Assembly (NCBI GenBank): GCA_030524635.1
Contig: JAUNGG010000009.1
Coordinates: forward strand, 16,509 to 80,508
DNA length: 64,000 bases
Reading direction: 5' to 3'
Source: Lachnospiraceae bacterium
Lineage (GTDB): Bacteria > Bacillota > Clostridia > Lachnospirales > Lachnospiraceae
Shown: in pieces, positions 36,617-45,029 of the stretch
Position numbering within the stretch: the stretch's first letter is position 1
Layout: each line of letters starts with the position of its first letter
Made by a program: the position numbers and the translations under genes
The notes under the pieces: generated by a model
The model's input: only the letters and a program-made list of their open reading frames with translations
Database searches by the model: none
What the model was told of the DNA's origin: nothing

Positions 36617-36645
36617 CCCCTCAGGAGAGATCCTGAGGGGTTTTT
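36617..36645 (+). terminator. Terminator after tuf
   Basis: A perfect 10-bp stem CCCCTCAGGA/TCCTGAGGGG (36617-36626, 36631-36640) with a 4-base loop and TTTTT. The remaining 250 bases before the next gene hold only a small hairpin (GCGCCG/CGGCGC near 36845-36867) and no convincing promoter. Confidence 0.95.
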
Positions 36646-36895
36646 GTGCTTTATTTTGCAGCAATACGCTGCAGAGACCAAAGAAGAGGGAACGAAGTGA
36701 AACTGACAACCTTATGCGATATCGAAAAGAATGGATGTTCTTTGCCGCTTCCTTAAGATTTCTTACAGTTCCCGACAGTCTATTGATTGAATGTATTTTT
36801 TATGTTACATCTATGAACAGACGATGTCTGAAACATAAGAGAAAGCGCCGGAACGCATACGGCGCTGCAACTATAAAAAGATTTGGGGGAAGCGC

Positions 36896-38305
36896 ATGAA
36901 GAATTGGAAACAAGCAGTGAAAGGGATGGCCTTTACAGCAGCATTTGCCATGATGACAACGGCAGCCGGGCTGACGGCCTTTGCAGATGATGAATCACAA
37001 TTTGTAAAAGGAACTACGATCAATGGAATCGGTATCAGCGGGATGACGGTGGAACAGGCGAAGAGCCAGATCGAATCCTTCTACGCCGGACAATATACAC
37101 TAACTGTTCTGGAACGAAATGGGAAAAAGGAGACCATCAAAGGAAGTGACATTGGCTTTCAGGTTTCCCTTCCAGATGGGCTGCAGGCGATCCTGGATGA
37201 GCAGAATGCCACCGGTCGGAACTTTGGCCCCAGCGTGGACAACAGCCACCAGCTTACCATGAAAAATGTGTTTGATGAGGCAGCCCTGGATGCTCAGATT
37301 CAGGCGCTGAACGGCGTCAGCGGAAGCGGAATCATCACCACAGCCAATGCCTACGTCAGTGCTTACCAGGAGGGTCAGCCGTTTACCATTGTGAAGGAGG
37401 TTTATGGAAATAACCTAGACTTGGAAAAGACCAGGACAGCCATCCGCCAGGCTGTGTCTGCAGGTGCAAAGGAACTGGATTTAGAAGGATCGGGCTGTTA
37501 TGCAGCAGTGACGGTGACTGCGGAGAATGAGGCGCTGATTGCCAGGTGTGCGGTGATGAATCAGTGCCGGGAGATGGCAGTTACCTATACCTTTGGCCAG
37601 CAGCAGGAGGTGCTGGACGGCGCAGAGATCTGCTCCTGGATCACATACCAGGCGGACGGAAAGCTTGGTGTGGATCAGGAGAAGGCAGCAGCCTTTGTGG
37701 CAGCGCTGGCTGCTAAATATGATACTGCAGGCAGTTCACGGACGTTTCGGACGGCTGCAGGGGCAGATGTGGCGCTGACAGGGCCTTACGGATGGAAGCT
37801 GGACCAGGCAGCTGAGACAGCAGCACTGACTGCCGTGATCCAGACGGGACAGAGCCAGGAGCGAGAGCCGGTCTACGCCCAGAAGGCGGCCAGCCGGGAA
37901 GGAACAGACTGGGGCGGCACCTATGTAGAGATTGATCTGGGCGGCCAGCATGTCTATATGGTTCAGGATCATCAGCTGGTGTGGGATTCTCCCTGTGTCA
38001 CCGGCAATGTTTCCAAGAATTACACCACGCCGGAGGGAATCTACGGTCTCACCTACAAGGAGACGGACCGTATTCTGCGCGGAGCGAAAAAGGCAGACGG
38101 TACATACGAATATGAGAGCCATGTAGATTATTGGATGCCCTTTAACGGCGGCATCGGTCTCCACGATGCTTCCTGGAGAGGGGAATTTGGCGGAACGATC
38201 TATAAGACCAATGGAAGCCACGGCTGTATCAACCTGCCGGTGAAGAAGGCGGCGGCGCTGTATCCGCTTCTGGAAAAGGGAATGCCGATCATCTGCCACA
38301 ATTGA
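36896..38305 (+). CDS. L,D-transpeptidase with peptidoglycan-binding domains
   Basis: A 469-residue exported enzyme that forms 3-3 cross-links or attaches groups in peptidoglycan. The signal peptide covers about residues 1-30 (cleavage after AFA). Two PG_binding_4-like repeats follow (GTTINGIGISGMTVEQAKSQI near 39). The YkuD domain spans about 342-469 with His423 and catalytic Cys444 in SHGCINLP. Start ATG 36896 follows TTGGGGGAAG. It has no close operon partner. The region between 38306 and the GntR promoter has no gene. Confidence 0.93.
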   Translation: MKNWKQAVKGMAFTAAFAMMTTAAGLTAFADDESQFVKGTTINGIGISGMTVEQAKSQIESFYAGQYTLTVLERNGKKETIKGSDIGFQVSLPDGLQAILDEQNATGRNFGPSVDNSHQLTMKNVFDEAALDAQIQALNGVSGSGIITTANAYVSAYQEGQPFTIVKEVYGNNLDLEKTRTAIRQAVSAGAKELDLEGSGCYAAVTVTAENEALIARCAVMNQCREMAVTYTFGQQQEVLDGAEICSWITYQADGKLGVDQEKAAAFVAALAAKYDTAGSSRTFRTAAGADVALTGPYGWKLDQAAETAALTAVIQTGQSQEREPVYAQKAASREGTDWGGTYVEIDLGGQHVYMVQDHQLVWDSPCVTGNVSKNYTTPEGIYGLTYKETDRILRGAKKADGTYEYESHVDYWMPFNGGIGLHDASWRGEFGGTIYKTNGSHGCINLPVKKAAALYPLLEKGMPIICHN

Positions 38306-38385
38306 TCGGGCTGGCGGGAGTCGGGAAAGCTTCAAAAAGGAGACAGGATTCTGGGAAAAAAATCCGTTTGCGGGCGAGGAAATGC

Positions 38386-38415
38386 TTGCTTCATCATCTG
38401 AGGCTGTGTTATAGT
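38386..38415 (+). promoter_or_regulatory. gntR-type regulator promoter
   Basis: TTGCTT at 38386-38391, an 18-base spacer and TATAGT at 38410-38415, about 68 bases before the chosen start codon. Confidence 0.55.
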
Positions 38416-38446
38416 ATATAACATATTAAGTGTTAGCATGTTAGCA
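38407..38446. promoter_or_regulatory. Candidate GntR autoregulatory sites
   Basis: TGTTATA-GTA-TATAACA (38407-38423) is a perfect palindrome over the -10. TGTTAGCA is repeated in tandem at 38431-38446, just after the expected start. Both contain the TGTTA half-site also found in the TRAP promoter operators at 39332-39385. Confidence 0.6.
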
Positions 38447-38482
38447 CGTAAGGCATTAGGGATGAAGGGTCAAAGGAAGCGA

Positions 38483-39184
38483 ATGGAAAGAAAAACAATA
38501 CAGACCTTAGTTTATGAGGAATTGAAAAGGAATATTATGTCCATGAGGCTGGAGCCGGGACAGGCGATGAGTACGCAGGAAATTGCCACGAAGCTGAATG
38601 TAAGCCGGACACCGGTGCGGGAGGCCTTTCTGCACCTGCAGTCGGAAGGACTGGTGGAGATGATCCCTCAGCGGGAGACGATTGTATCCAGAATCGATTT
38701 AAAGCGGGTGGATCAGGAAAAGTTTATTCGGGAGTGCCTGGAGCTTGGCGTGATCAATAAGTTTCTTGTGAAAAAGAACCGGGAAGCGATTCAGAAGATG
38801 TCCAGGTTTATTGAGATTCAGAAGCAGTGCGATGAGAAACGGGATTTTGTCGGCTTCCTGGATGCGGATGATCAGTTTCACAAGGTTTTGTTTGATGTGA
38901 CAGACCAGCAGATGGCATGGGCGACCATCGCCGGCAGGAATGGGCATTATAACCGGCTTCGTATTCTGTTTATCCAGAAGGATACGGTGATGGAGAGTTC
39001 CATTCAGCAGCATGCAGATATTGTAAGACTTTTGGAAATGGGAGATGAGGAGCGGGTCAGCAAGGCTTTGGCATCCCATATCCAGAGGCTGGATGTGGAC
39101 AAGACCGGATTGGCCACTGCATATCCAGATTATTTTGATACCGGGAACGAGAACAGCCGTGAGAGGCGGATCGGCACGCTTTAA
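38483..39184 (+). CDS. GntR-family (FCD/FadR subfamily) regulator
   Basis: About 233 residues. Winged helix: TLVYEELKRNIMSMRLEPGQAM then TKLNVSRTPVREAFLHLQSEGLVEM. The C-terminal FCD domain shows the metal/ligand pattern Asp-x3-His (DDQFH near 130) with later His residues (QQHADIV, ALASHI). ATG 38483 follows AAAGGAAG; earlier in-frame ATGs at 38438 and 38462 would lie in the operator region. It is upstream of, and on the same strand as, the sugar-acid operon. TGTTA-containing sites near both promoters suggest it represses itself and the operon, with a sugar acid as inducer. Confidence 0.9.
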   Translation: MERKTIQTLVYEELKRNIMSMRLEPGQAMSTQEIATKLNVSRTPVREAFLHLQSEGLVEMIPQRETIVSRIDLKRVDQEKFIRECLELGVINKFLVKKNREAIQKMSRFIEIQKQCDEKRDFVGFLDADDQFHKVLFDVTDQQMAWATIAGRNGHYNRLRILFIQKDTVMESSIQQHADIVRLLEMGDEERVSKALASHIQRLDVDKTGLATAYPDYFDTGNENSRERRIGTL

Positions 39185-39218
39185 GGCGCAAAAAGAACAG
39201 ATTGAGAATACAGATAGA

Positions 39219-39270
39219 AAAGGAGCTTTGGAATGCACGAGAAATTGTGTATTCCGGAAGCTCCTTTTTT
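39219..39270 (+). terminator. Terminator after the GntR gene
   Basis: AGGAGCTT (39221-39228) pairs with AAGCTCCT (39258-39265), extended by GGAAT/ATTCC with a bulge, and is followed by TTTTT. Confidence 0.85.
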
Positions 39271-39326
39271 CTTGAATAGAAAATATACACAAAAATTTCA
39301 AAAATAATTTATGCAAAATATCAATC

Positions 39327-39355
39327 TTGACACTAACATGTTAGTATGCTATTAT
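39327..39355 (+). promoter_or_regulatory. Promoter of the sugar-acid (TRAP 2) operon
   Basis: TTGACA at 39327-39332, a 17-base spacer and TATTAT at 39350-39355, about 55 bases before the binding-protein start. Confidence 0.88.
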
Positions 39356-39385
39356 GTCAGTACAGCGAAATGCTAACATGTCAGT
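39332..39385. promoter_or_regulatory. GntR operator array over the TRAP 2 promoter
   Basis: ACTAACATGTTAGT (39332-39345) is a perfect palindrome filling the -35/-10 spacer. GCTAACATGTCAGT (39372-39385) is a near copy whose centre is exactly 40 bases downstream. A half-site ATGTCAGTA (39354-39362) overlaps the -10. The arrangement fits repression by the upstream GntR protein. Confidence 0.75.
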
Positions 39386-39410
39386 ACAAAGTGATAAGGA
39401 GGAAAAAAAG

Positions 39411-40463
39411 ATGAAAAAGACATTAGCTGTATTACTTAGCTGTGCGATGGCTGCATCTCTTGCTGCTTGTGGAGGTTCTGGCGCATCGACAGCTCAGACA
39501 ACTGCCGCTGCTGCTGCAGACTCAAAGAATGAGGCGGCTCCGGCATCCAGCGGAAGTGGTTCCTATACGCTGAAGGTAAACACTGCTTTAAGTGAAACTG
39601 ACCCGCTGTTTGTTGCCCTGACCGAAGTTTTCGAAAAGAACGTAGAAGAGAAGACAAATGGAGATGTTCAGATCGAGGTATATTCCGGAAGCCAGTTAGG
39701 CAATGATGAGGATGTTCTTGAACAGGCCATCGTAGGCGCAGGCGTTGGTGTTATTACCGACCCGGGACGTCTGAGCAATTACGTATATGATATCGGTGTT
39801 CTGCAGGCTCCTTACATCGCAGAGAGCTATGATGAAGCTCTGAAATTATTTGAAACGGAAACCTATAAGGGTATGGAGAAGGAAGTTGAGAACTGCGGTT
39901 TCCAGATCCTTTCTTTCAACTACTATCAGGGCGAGCGTGAGCTTTTCACCAAGAATCCGGTTAAGAGTCCGGCAGATTTAAAGGGTCAGAGAATCCGTTC
40001 TTCAGGATCTCAGGTGGTTACAAGTACCCTGGAGGCGATGGGGGCAAACACTTCTGTTCTTGCATGGTCCGAGGCTTATCAGGCACTGCAGCAGCAGGTA
40101 ATCGAAGGTGTTGAGGTACATCTGTCCGCAGCAGTTGGTTCTTCCATGCAGGAGGTTACCAAATATCTGGCATTTACCGGACATCAGCAGCTTCTGACTG
40201 GTCTTGTCATCTCCCAGAGCTGGTACAGCAAGCTTCCGGAAGAGTATCAGACCATCCTGAAGGAGGCAAGCTTCGAGGCAGGCAAGACTGCATCTGAGAA
40301 TGTTATTGCTAAGAATGATGAGTATCTGAAGACTCTGACGGACGGCGGCATCGAAGTTGTTGAGTGTGATAAGGAAGCATTCAAAACTGCATGCGATAAG
40401 GTTTATGAGGAAATGAAATATTCTGAGGTTAAGGCTGCAATTGATGCAGAGCTTGGCCGGTAG
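39411..40463 (+). CDS. TRAP transporter substrate-binding lipoprotein (DctP type)
   Basis: About 350 residues. Signal peptide with lipobox LAAC (Cys near residue 21), Ala/Thr-rich linker, then the DctP fold. KGQRIRSSGSQVVTSTLEAMG near 185 has the conserved carboxylate-binding Arg; WSEAYQALQQQVIEGVE near 215 is a family signature. ATG 39411 follows AAGGAGGAAA; upstream in-frame ATGs lie inside the operator array. First gene of the operon. Downstream enzymes suggest an L-gulonate-like or diketogulonate-like ligand. Confidence 0.92.
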   Translation: MKKTLAVLLSCAMAASLAACGGSGASTAQTTAAAAADSKNEAAPASSGSGSYTLKVNTALSETDPLFVALTEVFEKNVEEKTNGDVQIEVYSGSQLGNDEDVLEQAIVGAGVGVITDPGRLSNYVYDIGVLQAPYIAESYDEALKLFETETYKGMEKEVENCGFQILSFNYYQGERELFTKNPVKSPADLKGQRIRSSGSQVVTSTLEAMGANTSVLAWSEAYQALQQQVIEGVEVHLSAAVGSSMQEVTKYLAFTGHQQLLTGLVISQSWYSKLPEEYQTILKEASFEAGKTASENVIAKNDEYLKTLTDGGIEVVECDKEAFKTACDKVYEEMKYSEVKAAIDAELGR

Positions 40464-40475
40464 AAGGAAAAAACT

Positions 40476-40505
40476 GGCAGCAGCTTTGCAGACAAAACTG
40501 CTGCC
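40476..40505 (+). other. Intercistronic hairpin after the TRAP binding-protein gene
   Basis: GGCAGCAG/CTGCTGCC (40476-40483, 40498-40505) is an 8-bp stem without a T tract. It probably protects or separates the abundant binding-protein mRNA from the permease part. Confidence 0.6.
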
Positions 40506-40535
40506 TGAGCAGAATGCTACAATAGGAGGTCATCT

Positions 40536-41045
40536 ATGTTAAAGACATTAGAGGCGGGACTGAATAAGGTAGAAACCTTGTTGGTCTGCGCAGGGTTGCT
40601 GGTGCTGATCTTTACCGTATTTGCGGCAGCAGTGCTCCGTTTCTTCGGAGTTGACATGTCTGTTTCTACTGATCTGGCACAGCTGGTATTTGCCTGGGTC
40701 AGCTTTATCGGTGCAGACCTGGCTATGAGAAAGGACAAGCATATGGGTGTGGATATGCTGATTACAAAGTTCCCGCTGCCGGTTCTCAATGGAATTTATC
40801 TGTTTAACTACATATTGATTCTGTTTTTCCTGTTGTTTGCGGTGCGCTACGGAATCGATCTGTGTATCGTGAATGCAGCAAGAAAGTATCAGACCTTGTA
40901 TATCAGCTATTCTTTCGCCACTGCAAGCTGCCCGGTTGGCTGCGGACTGATGTGCATCTCATCTGTAAAGCATATCGTTCAGTACATCCGCAATATCATC
41001 CGTCATGATTACAGCAGTCTGGTAAAGGAGGAGGTTGCAGCATGA
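40536..41045 (+). CDS. TRAP transporter small permease (DctQ type)
   Basis: A 169-residue membrane protein with four hydrophobic segments. DLAQLVFAWVSFIGADLAMRKDKHMGVDML near residue 45-75 matches the DctQ signature. ATAGGAGGT precedes the ATG. Its last codon overlaps the large permease start in an ATGA junction, which suggests translational coupling. Partner of the DctM subunit and of the binding protein encoded upstream. Confidence 0.9.
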   Translation: MLKTLEAGLNKVETLLVCAGLLVLIFTVFAAAVLRFFGVDMSVSTDLAQLVFAWVSFIGADLAMRKDKHMGVDMLITKFPLPVLNGIYLFNYILILFFLLFAVRYGIDLCIVNAARKYQTLYISYSFATASCPVGCGLMCISSVKHIVQYIRNIIRHDYSSLVKEEVAA

Positions 41046-42328
41046 TTATTCTTGGAATTACATTTATTGTCCTTTTGGCAATCGGACTTCCGGTTGCATT
41101 TACCGTAGGTCTTTCCGCACTGTCTTTCTTCGTGACAGAGCAGGTGCCGGTTCAGATCGTTGTCCAGAAGATGGTCAGCAGTACCCAGTCCTTCTCTCTT
41201 TTGGCAGTACCGTTCTTCGTATTGGCAGGCAACCTGATGAATGAAACGGGCATCACATCCCGTCTGATCAAGTTCTGTAATCTTGTAACCGGCCACATGA
41301 GAGGCGGACTGGCACAGGTATCCGTTCTCTTATCCTGTCTGATGGGCGGTATCTCCGGATCTGCTACCGCAGATGCGGCGATGGAAAGCCGTATTCTGGG
41401 ACCAGATATGGAGAAACGCGGCTATTCCAAAGGATTTACCGCAGCGATTCTGGCGATGGGCGGCCTGATCACCTCCACGATTCCTCCGTCTCTGGGATTG
41501 ATCCTGTATGGTGTTACCGGTGAGGTTTCCATCGGCCGTCTGTTCCTTGCAGGTCTGGTTCCTGGCGTTTTGATGACGGTTGTTCTGATGGTTGCTGTTG
41601 CCATGATTTCCAAAAAGAGAGATTACAAGCCGGAACATGATAAGTTCCCTACCATCGGTGAAGTGATGAAGGGACTGGTTGAGAATATCTGGGCGCTGAT
41701 GTTCCCGGTGATCCTGATTGTAGGTATCCGCTTTGGTATTTTTACCCCTTCTGAGGCTGGAGCGTTTGCAGTTGTATATGCGCTGGTTGTGGGTCTCTTT
41801 ATCTACCGTGAACTTACGGTTGCAAAGCTGATGGAGTGCCTGGCTACCACCGCAGTGGATCTGGCAGTTATCATGTTTATCATCATCTGCTCCAACGCAT
41901 TTGGTTATGCGATCGTAACCGGACAGCTTCCTCAGACTCTGGCACGTATGATCACCGCTGTATCCGACAACAAGTATATCATCCTGCTGATCGTGATGCT
42001 GTTTGTATTCTTCGTTGGTATGTTCATGGAGGCAACCGCTAACGTGCTGCTGCTGACCCCGATCTTCCTGCCGATTATTACCTCTTATGGCTTTGATCCG
42101 GTACATTTCGGTGTTATGTATATGATCCTGATTACCATGGGTGGTATGACACCGCCGATTGGTGTAACCATGTACACCACCTGTTCGATCCTGGGCTGCC
42201 CCATCGAGGTATACACGAAGGAATCCATACCCTTTGTTGCATCCATCATTATATTATTGGTACTTCTGGCAGTATTCCCGCAGCTGGTACTGTTCCTGCC
42301 CAATCTGGTGTACGGTGCAGCTGTATAA
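41042..42328 (+). CDS. TRAP transporter large permease (DctM type)
   Basis: A 428-residue membrane protein with about 12 hydrophobic segments. LLAVPFFVLAGNLMNETGI near 55, GGISGSATADAAMESRI near 100, TSTIPPSLGLILYGV near 140 and GGMTPPIGVTMYTTCSI near 365 are typical. It overlaps the small permease gene by 4 bases. It is the ion-coupled channel of the sugar-acid importer and resembles the YiaN type by context. Confidence 0.93.
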   Translation: MIILGITFIVLLAIGLPVAFTVGLSALSFFVTEQVPVQIVVQKMVSSTQSFSLLAVPFFVLAGNLMNETGITSRLIKFCNLVTGHMRGGLAQVSVLLSCLMGGISGSATADAAMESRILGPDMEKRGYSKGFTAAILAMGGLITSTIPPSLGLILYGVTGEVSIGRLFLAGLVPGVLMTVVLMVAVAMISKKRDYKPEHDKFPTIGEVMKGLVENIWALMFPVILIVGIRFGIFTPSEAGAFAVVYALVVGLFIYRELTVAKLMECLATTAVDLAVIMFIIICSNAFGYAIVTGQLPQTLARMITAVSDNKYIILLIVMLFVFFVGMFMEATANVLLLTPIFLPIITSYGFDPVHFGVMYMILITMGGMTPPIGVTMYTTCSILGCPIEVYTKESIPFVASIIILLVLLAVFPQLVLFLPNLVYGAAV

Positions 42329-42393
42329 AGCAAAAACGGCGGTTTGGCGGACCTGCTGAATCGTTCCCTAATTAAAACAATAAGGAGATTAGT

Positions 42394-43404
42394 ATGAGAT
42401 TATCATTTGAAGAGATCCAGAGCGAGATCAAACGCGTATTTATGAAATATGGTTTAACCGAAGAAAAGGCGGATACCTGTGCAAGGATCCACACAGAGTC
42501 CACCTATGACGGCATTTATTCTCATGGCACCAACCGTGTGGCACGTTTCGTAGACTATATCCAGAAGGGCTGGGTAGATGTGAATGCAGATCCTACCATC
42601 GAGAAGGACTGCGGCGCGATGAAAATCATCAACGGCAACATGGGACCTGGTATCCTGAATGCACTGTATTCTGCAGATCAGGCCATGGAGATGGCTGACA
42701 AATACGGCATCGGTATGGTTGGCTTAAAGAACACCACCCACTGGATGCGGGGCGGCACCTACGGCCTGTATGTGGCAAGAAAGGGCTATGTGGGCATTAT
42801 GTGGACCAATACGGAGGCCTGCATGCCGCCGTGGGGTGCAAAGGAGTGCCGTCTGGGCAACAATCCATTCGTAATGGCATGCCCGGGTGCTGACGGCGGT
42901 CCGGCTATGCAGTTGGATATGGCAATCAGCCAGTATGCATACGGCAAGCTGCAGGTGACCCGTCTGGCAGGCAAGAAGCTTCCATTCCCAGGCGGTTTTG
43001 ACAAGGACGGCAATATCACCGATGATCCAGGTGCAATTGAAGAGTCCATGCGTATCATGCCGATCGGCTACTGGAAGGGCTCCAGCTTCTCCTTCATGCT
43101 GGACATCCTGGGCTCCATCCTGACGGACGGCGTAGGTGCTGTTGACTTAAATGCAGCTACCAAAGGTTCCTGCGGCGGCTGCTCTCAGGTAATGATCGTG
43201 ATCGACCCGAAGAAGATCATCGATGGCGACAAGATGAGCGAGACCATCCGCCGTGCCATCGAGTATTTAAAGAGTGCAGAGCTGGCAGAGCACAGCAATG
43301 GCATCATGGCTCCTGGCGAGGACTATGTACAGTTTAACAAGGATCATGACGCAAATGGCATCTTTGTAGATGATTCCGTGTGGGAAGAGATCAAATCTCT
43401 GTAA
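42394..43404 (+). CDS. YiaK-like NAD(P)-dependent oxidoreductase (Ldh_2 / malate-lactate dehydrogenase family)
   Basis: A 336-residue enzyme of the MDH2-type family. SHGTNRVARFVDYIQKG near 45, NTTHWMRGGTYGLYVARKG near 112 (catalytic His) and TNTEACMPPWGAKECRLGNNP near 140 match E. coli YiaK, which reduces 2,3-diketo-L-gulonate. As in the E. coli yia cluster it sits with TRAP genes and a YiaL-family gene. The real substrate may instead be another 2-keto sugar acid such as 2-keto-L-gulonate, because the later genes process L-gulonate-type acids. GGAGATT precedes the ATG. Confidence 0.85.
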   Translation: MRLSFEEIQSEIKRVFMKYGLTEEKADTCARIHTESTYDGIYSHGTNRVARFVDYIQKGWVDVNADPTIEKDCGAMKIINGNMGPGILNALYSADQAMEMADKYGIGMVGLKNTTHWMRGGTYGLYVARKGYVGIMWTNTEACMPPWGAKECRLGNNPFVMACPGADGGPAMQLDMAISQYAYGKLQVTRLAGKKLPFPGGFDKDGNITDDPGAIEESMRIMPIGYWKGSSFSFMLDILGSILTDGVGAVDLNAATKGSCGGCSQVMIVIDPKKIIDGDKMSETIRRAIEYLKSAELAEHSNGIMAPGEDYVQFNKDHDANGIFVDDSVWEEIKSL

Positions 43405-43470
43405 TCCCAGTCGGAAACACTGGTTCTGGAACGCCTCGGCGTTTTACGATACATAACCGGAGGAATTAAC

Positions 43471-43929
43471 ATGATTGTAGATCATATCAAAAACTGCGGC
43501 CGTTATCTGGGCGGCCACAGGAATATAGCCGCTGCACTGCAGTATATCGCGGACCATGCAGATGATCCCAAACTTCAGGATGGAAGCTACCCCATCATTC
43601 CCGGTGAGGTGATCGTCCATGTGCTGACTAAGGAAACCCATGCCCGTGAGGAGGCAAAGATGGAGATCCATAAGAATTTCATGGATATCCATTACATCAT
43701 CCGGGGCGCTGAGCGGTGCGGGATCGCGCCGCTGGCTGCGGAGTCGGAAATCGATTATAACCCGGAAACGGATAATGGCTTTTGGGATTGCAGGGACAGC
43801 TACAATGTGATGATCGGAGAAGGAGAATTTTATGCGGTATGGCCCATGGAGCCTCACTGCCCGCTGTGCAATGCAGCTGGCCAGGGGGAAACGATCCGCA
43901 AGATCATCTGTAAGGTAAAGGTGGATTGA
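43471..43929 (+). CDS. YhcH/YjgK/YiaL family protein
   Basis: 152 residues, the second member of this family in the window (the other ends at 15415) and again next to a TRAP importer. The cupin-like core has EIHKNFMDIHYIIRGAERCG near 65 and ends with RKIICKVKVD. Anomerase activity is reported for E. coli YhcH on sialic acid; here the substrate would be the imported sugar acid. CGGAGG precedes the ATG by 7 bases. The two paralogues differ clearly in sequence, so this is not a recent duplication. Confidence 0.85.
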   Translation: MIVDHIKNCGRYLGGHRNIAAALQYIADHADDPKLQDGSYPIIPGEVIVHVLTKETHAREEAKMEIHKNFMDIHYIIRGAERCGIAPLAAESEIDYNPETDNGFWDCRDSYNVMIGEGEFYAVWPMEPHCPLCNAAGQGETIRKIICKVKVD

Positions 43930-43980
43930 AGAGACCGTGAAGCCATCTGCGCTGTTACGGATTAAGAGAGGAAGATTGAG

Positions 43981-45003
43981 ATGAAAGCTGTAAAAATTGT
44001 AAAACCCAATGATCTCCAGGTCATTGACATGGAAAAACCGGTCATTGACGCAAAAAATAATGTACTGGTAAAGATTCGGGCAGCCGGTATCTGCGGTTCT
44101 GACGTAGGTATCTATCACGGAAAAAATGCAGCAGCTACCTATCCCCGTGTAATTGGCCATGAGATGGTAGGAGATGTGGTAGAAGTAGGAGAGAACGTGA
44201 CGAAATATCAGGTGGGAGACCGGGTGATCATCGATCAGGTAACTGCCTGCGGCCACTGCTATGCCTGCCGCAAGGGCCGTCCTAATGTCTGCGCCAGCTT
44301 ACAGGTCCGCGGCGTCCATATCGACGGCGGCTACCGCGAGTATATGGCAGTTCCGGAGAGCGATTGCTACCGCCTGCCGGACAGCCTGTCCTATGAGGAT
44401 GCCGTTATGATCGAGCCTACCACCATTGCAGTGCAGGCCTGCAGCCGGGCACAGGTGGAGTTTGAGGACAATGTGATGATTATCGGTGCCGGAGCGCTGG
44501 GAAGCAGCATTCTCCGCATTGCACGCCTTTATCACCCGAGAAGAATTATTATGGTGGATATCGATGACGGGAAGCTGCAGGAGTCTCTGCAGCACGGCGC
44601 TACTGACGTGATCAACAGCCGCACAGAGGATGTAGTTGCCCGGGCTCATGAGCTGACAGATGGATACGGCCCTACCGTTGTGATCGATGCTGCCTGCTTT
44701 AAGGGAAGCTTCCTGACTGCCTGCAAATGTGCAGGAAATGCAGGACGGGTGATCACCATGGGCTTCGGCGTGGATCCGGATGATATCAATCAGTTTGTGA
44801 TCACGTCCAAGGAGCTGGATGTGAGAGGCAGCCGCCTGCAGAACCGGAAGTTCCAGACCGTCATTGACCTGATCAATCAGGGGCAGGTAGACTTAAGCGG
44901 CAGCATCAGCCACCGCTTTTACTTCCAGGATGCCCAGAAGGCATTCGATTTTAATGATACTCACGATCCGTCGATTCGTAAGATTGTTCTGACATTTGAC
45001 TGA
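43981..45003 (+). CDS. Zinc-dependent sugar-acid dehydrogenase, probably L-gulonate 5-dehydrogenase (RspB-like)
   Basis: A 340-residue medium-chain dehydrogenase. Catalytic zinc ligands are in ICGSDVG (Cys near 38) and GHE (near 60); structural zinc Cys are in CGHCYACRKGRPNVC near 91-105. The Rossmann motif is IIGAGALGS near 166. Overall it resembles RspB/LgoD-type enzymes that oxidise C5 of L-gulonate or L-galactonate. The next two genes use D-mannonate and D-fructuronate, so L-gulonate to D-fructuronate is the coherent step. This substrate call is inference. Confidence 0.8.
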   Translation: MKAVKIVKPNDLQVIDMEKPVIDAKNNVLVKIRAAGICGSDVGIYHGKNAAATYPRVIGHEMVGDVVEVGENVTKYQVGDRVIIDQVTACGHCYACRKGRPNVCASLQVRGVHIDGGYREYMAVPESDCYRLPDSLSYEDAVMIEPTTIAVQACSRAQVEFEDNVMIIGAGALGSSILRIARLYHPRRIIMVDIDDGKLQESLQHGATDVINSRTEDVVARAHELTDGYGPTVVIDAACFKGSFLTACKCAGNAGRVITMGFGVDPDDINQFVITSKELDVRGSRLQNRKFQTVIDLINQGQVDLSGSISHRFYFQDAQKAFDFNDTHDPSIRKIVLTFD

Positions 45004-45029
45004 TCGTCAGAGACAGGAGGAAATGCAAT

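Noticed and set aside
36564..36899. 111-codon frame between tuf and the L,D-transpeptidase gene
   Set aside because: It runs through the strong tuf terminator and has no ribosome site or family resemblance.
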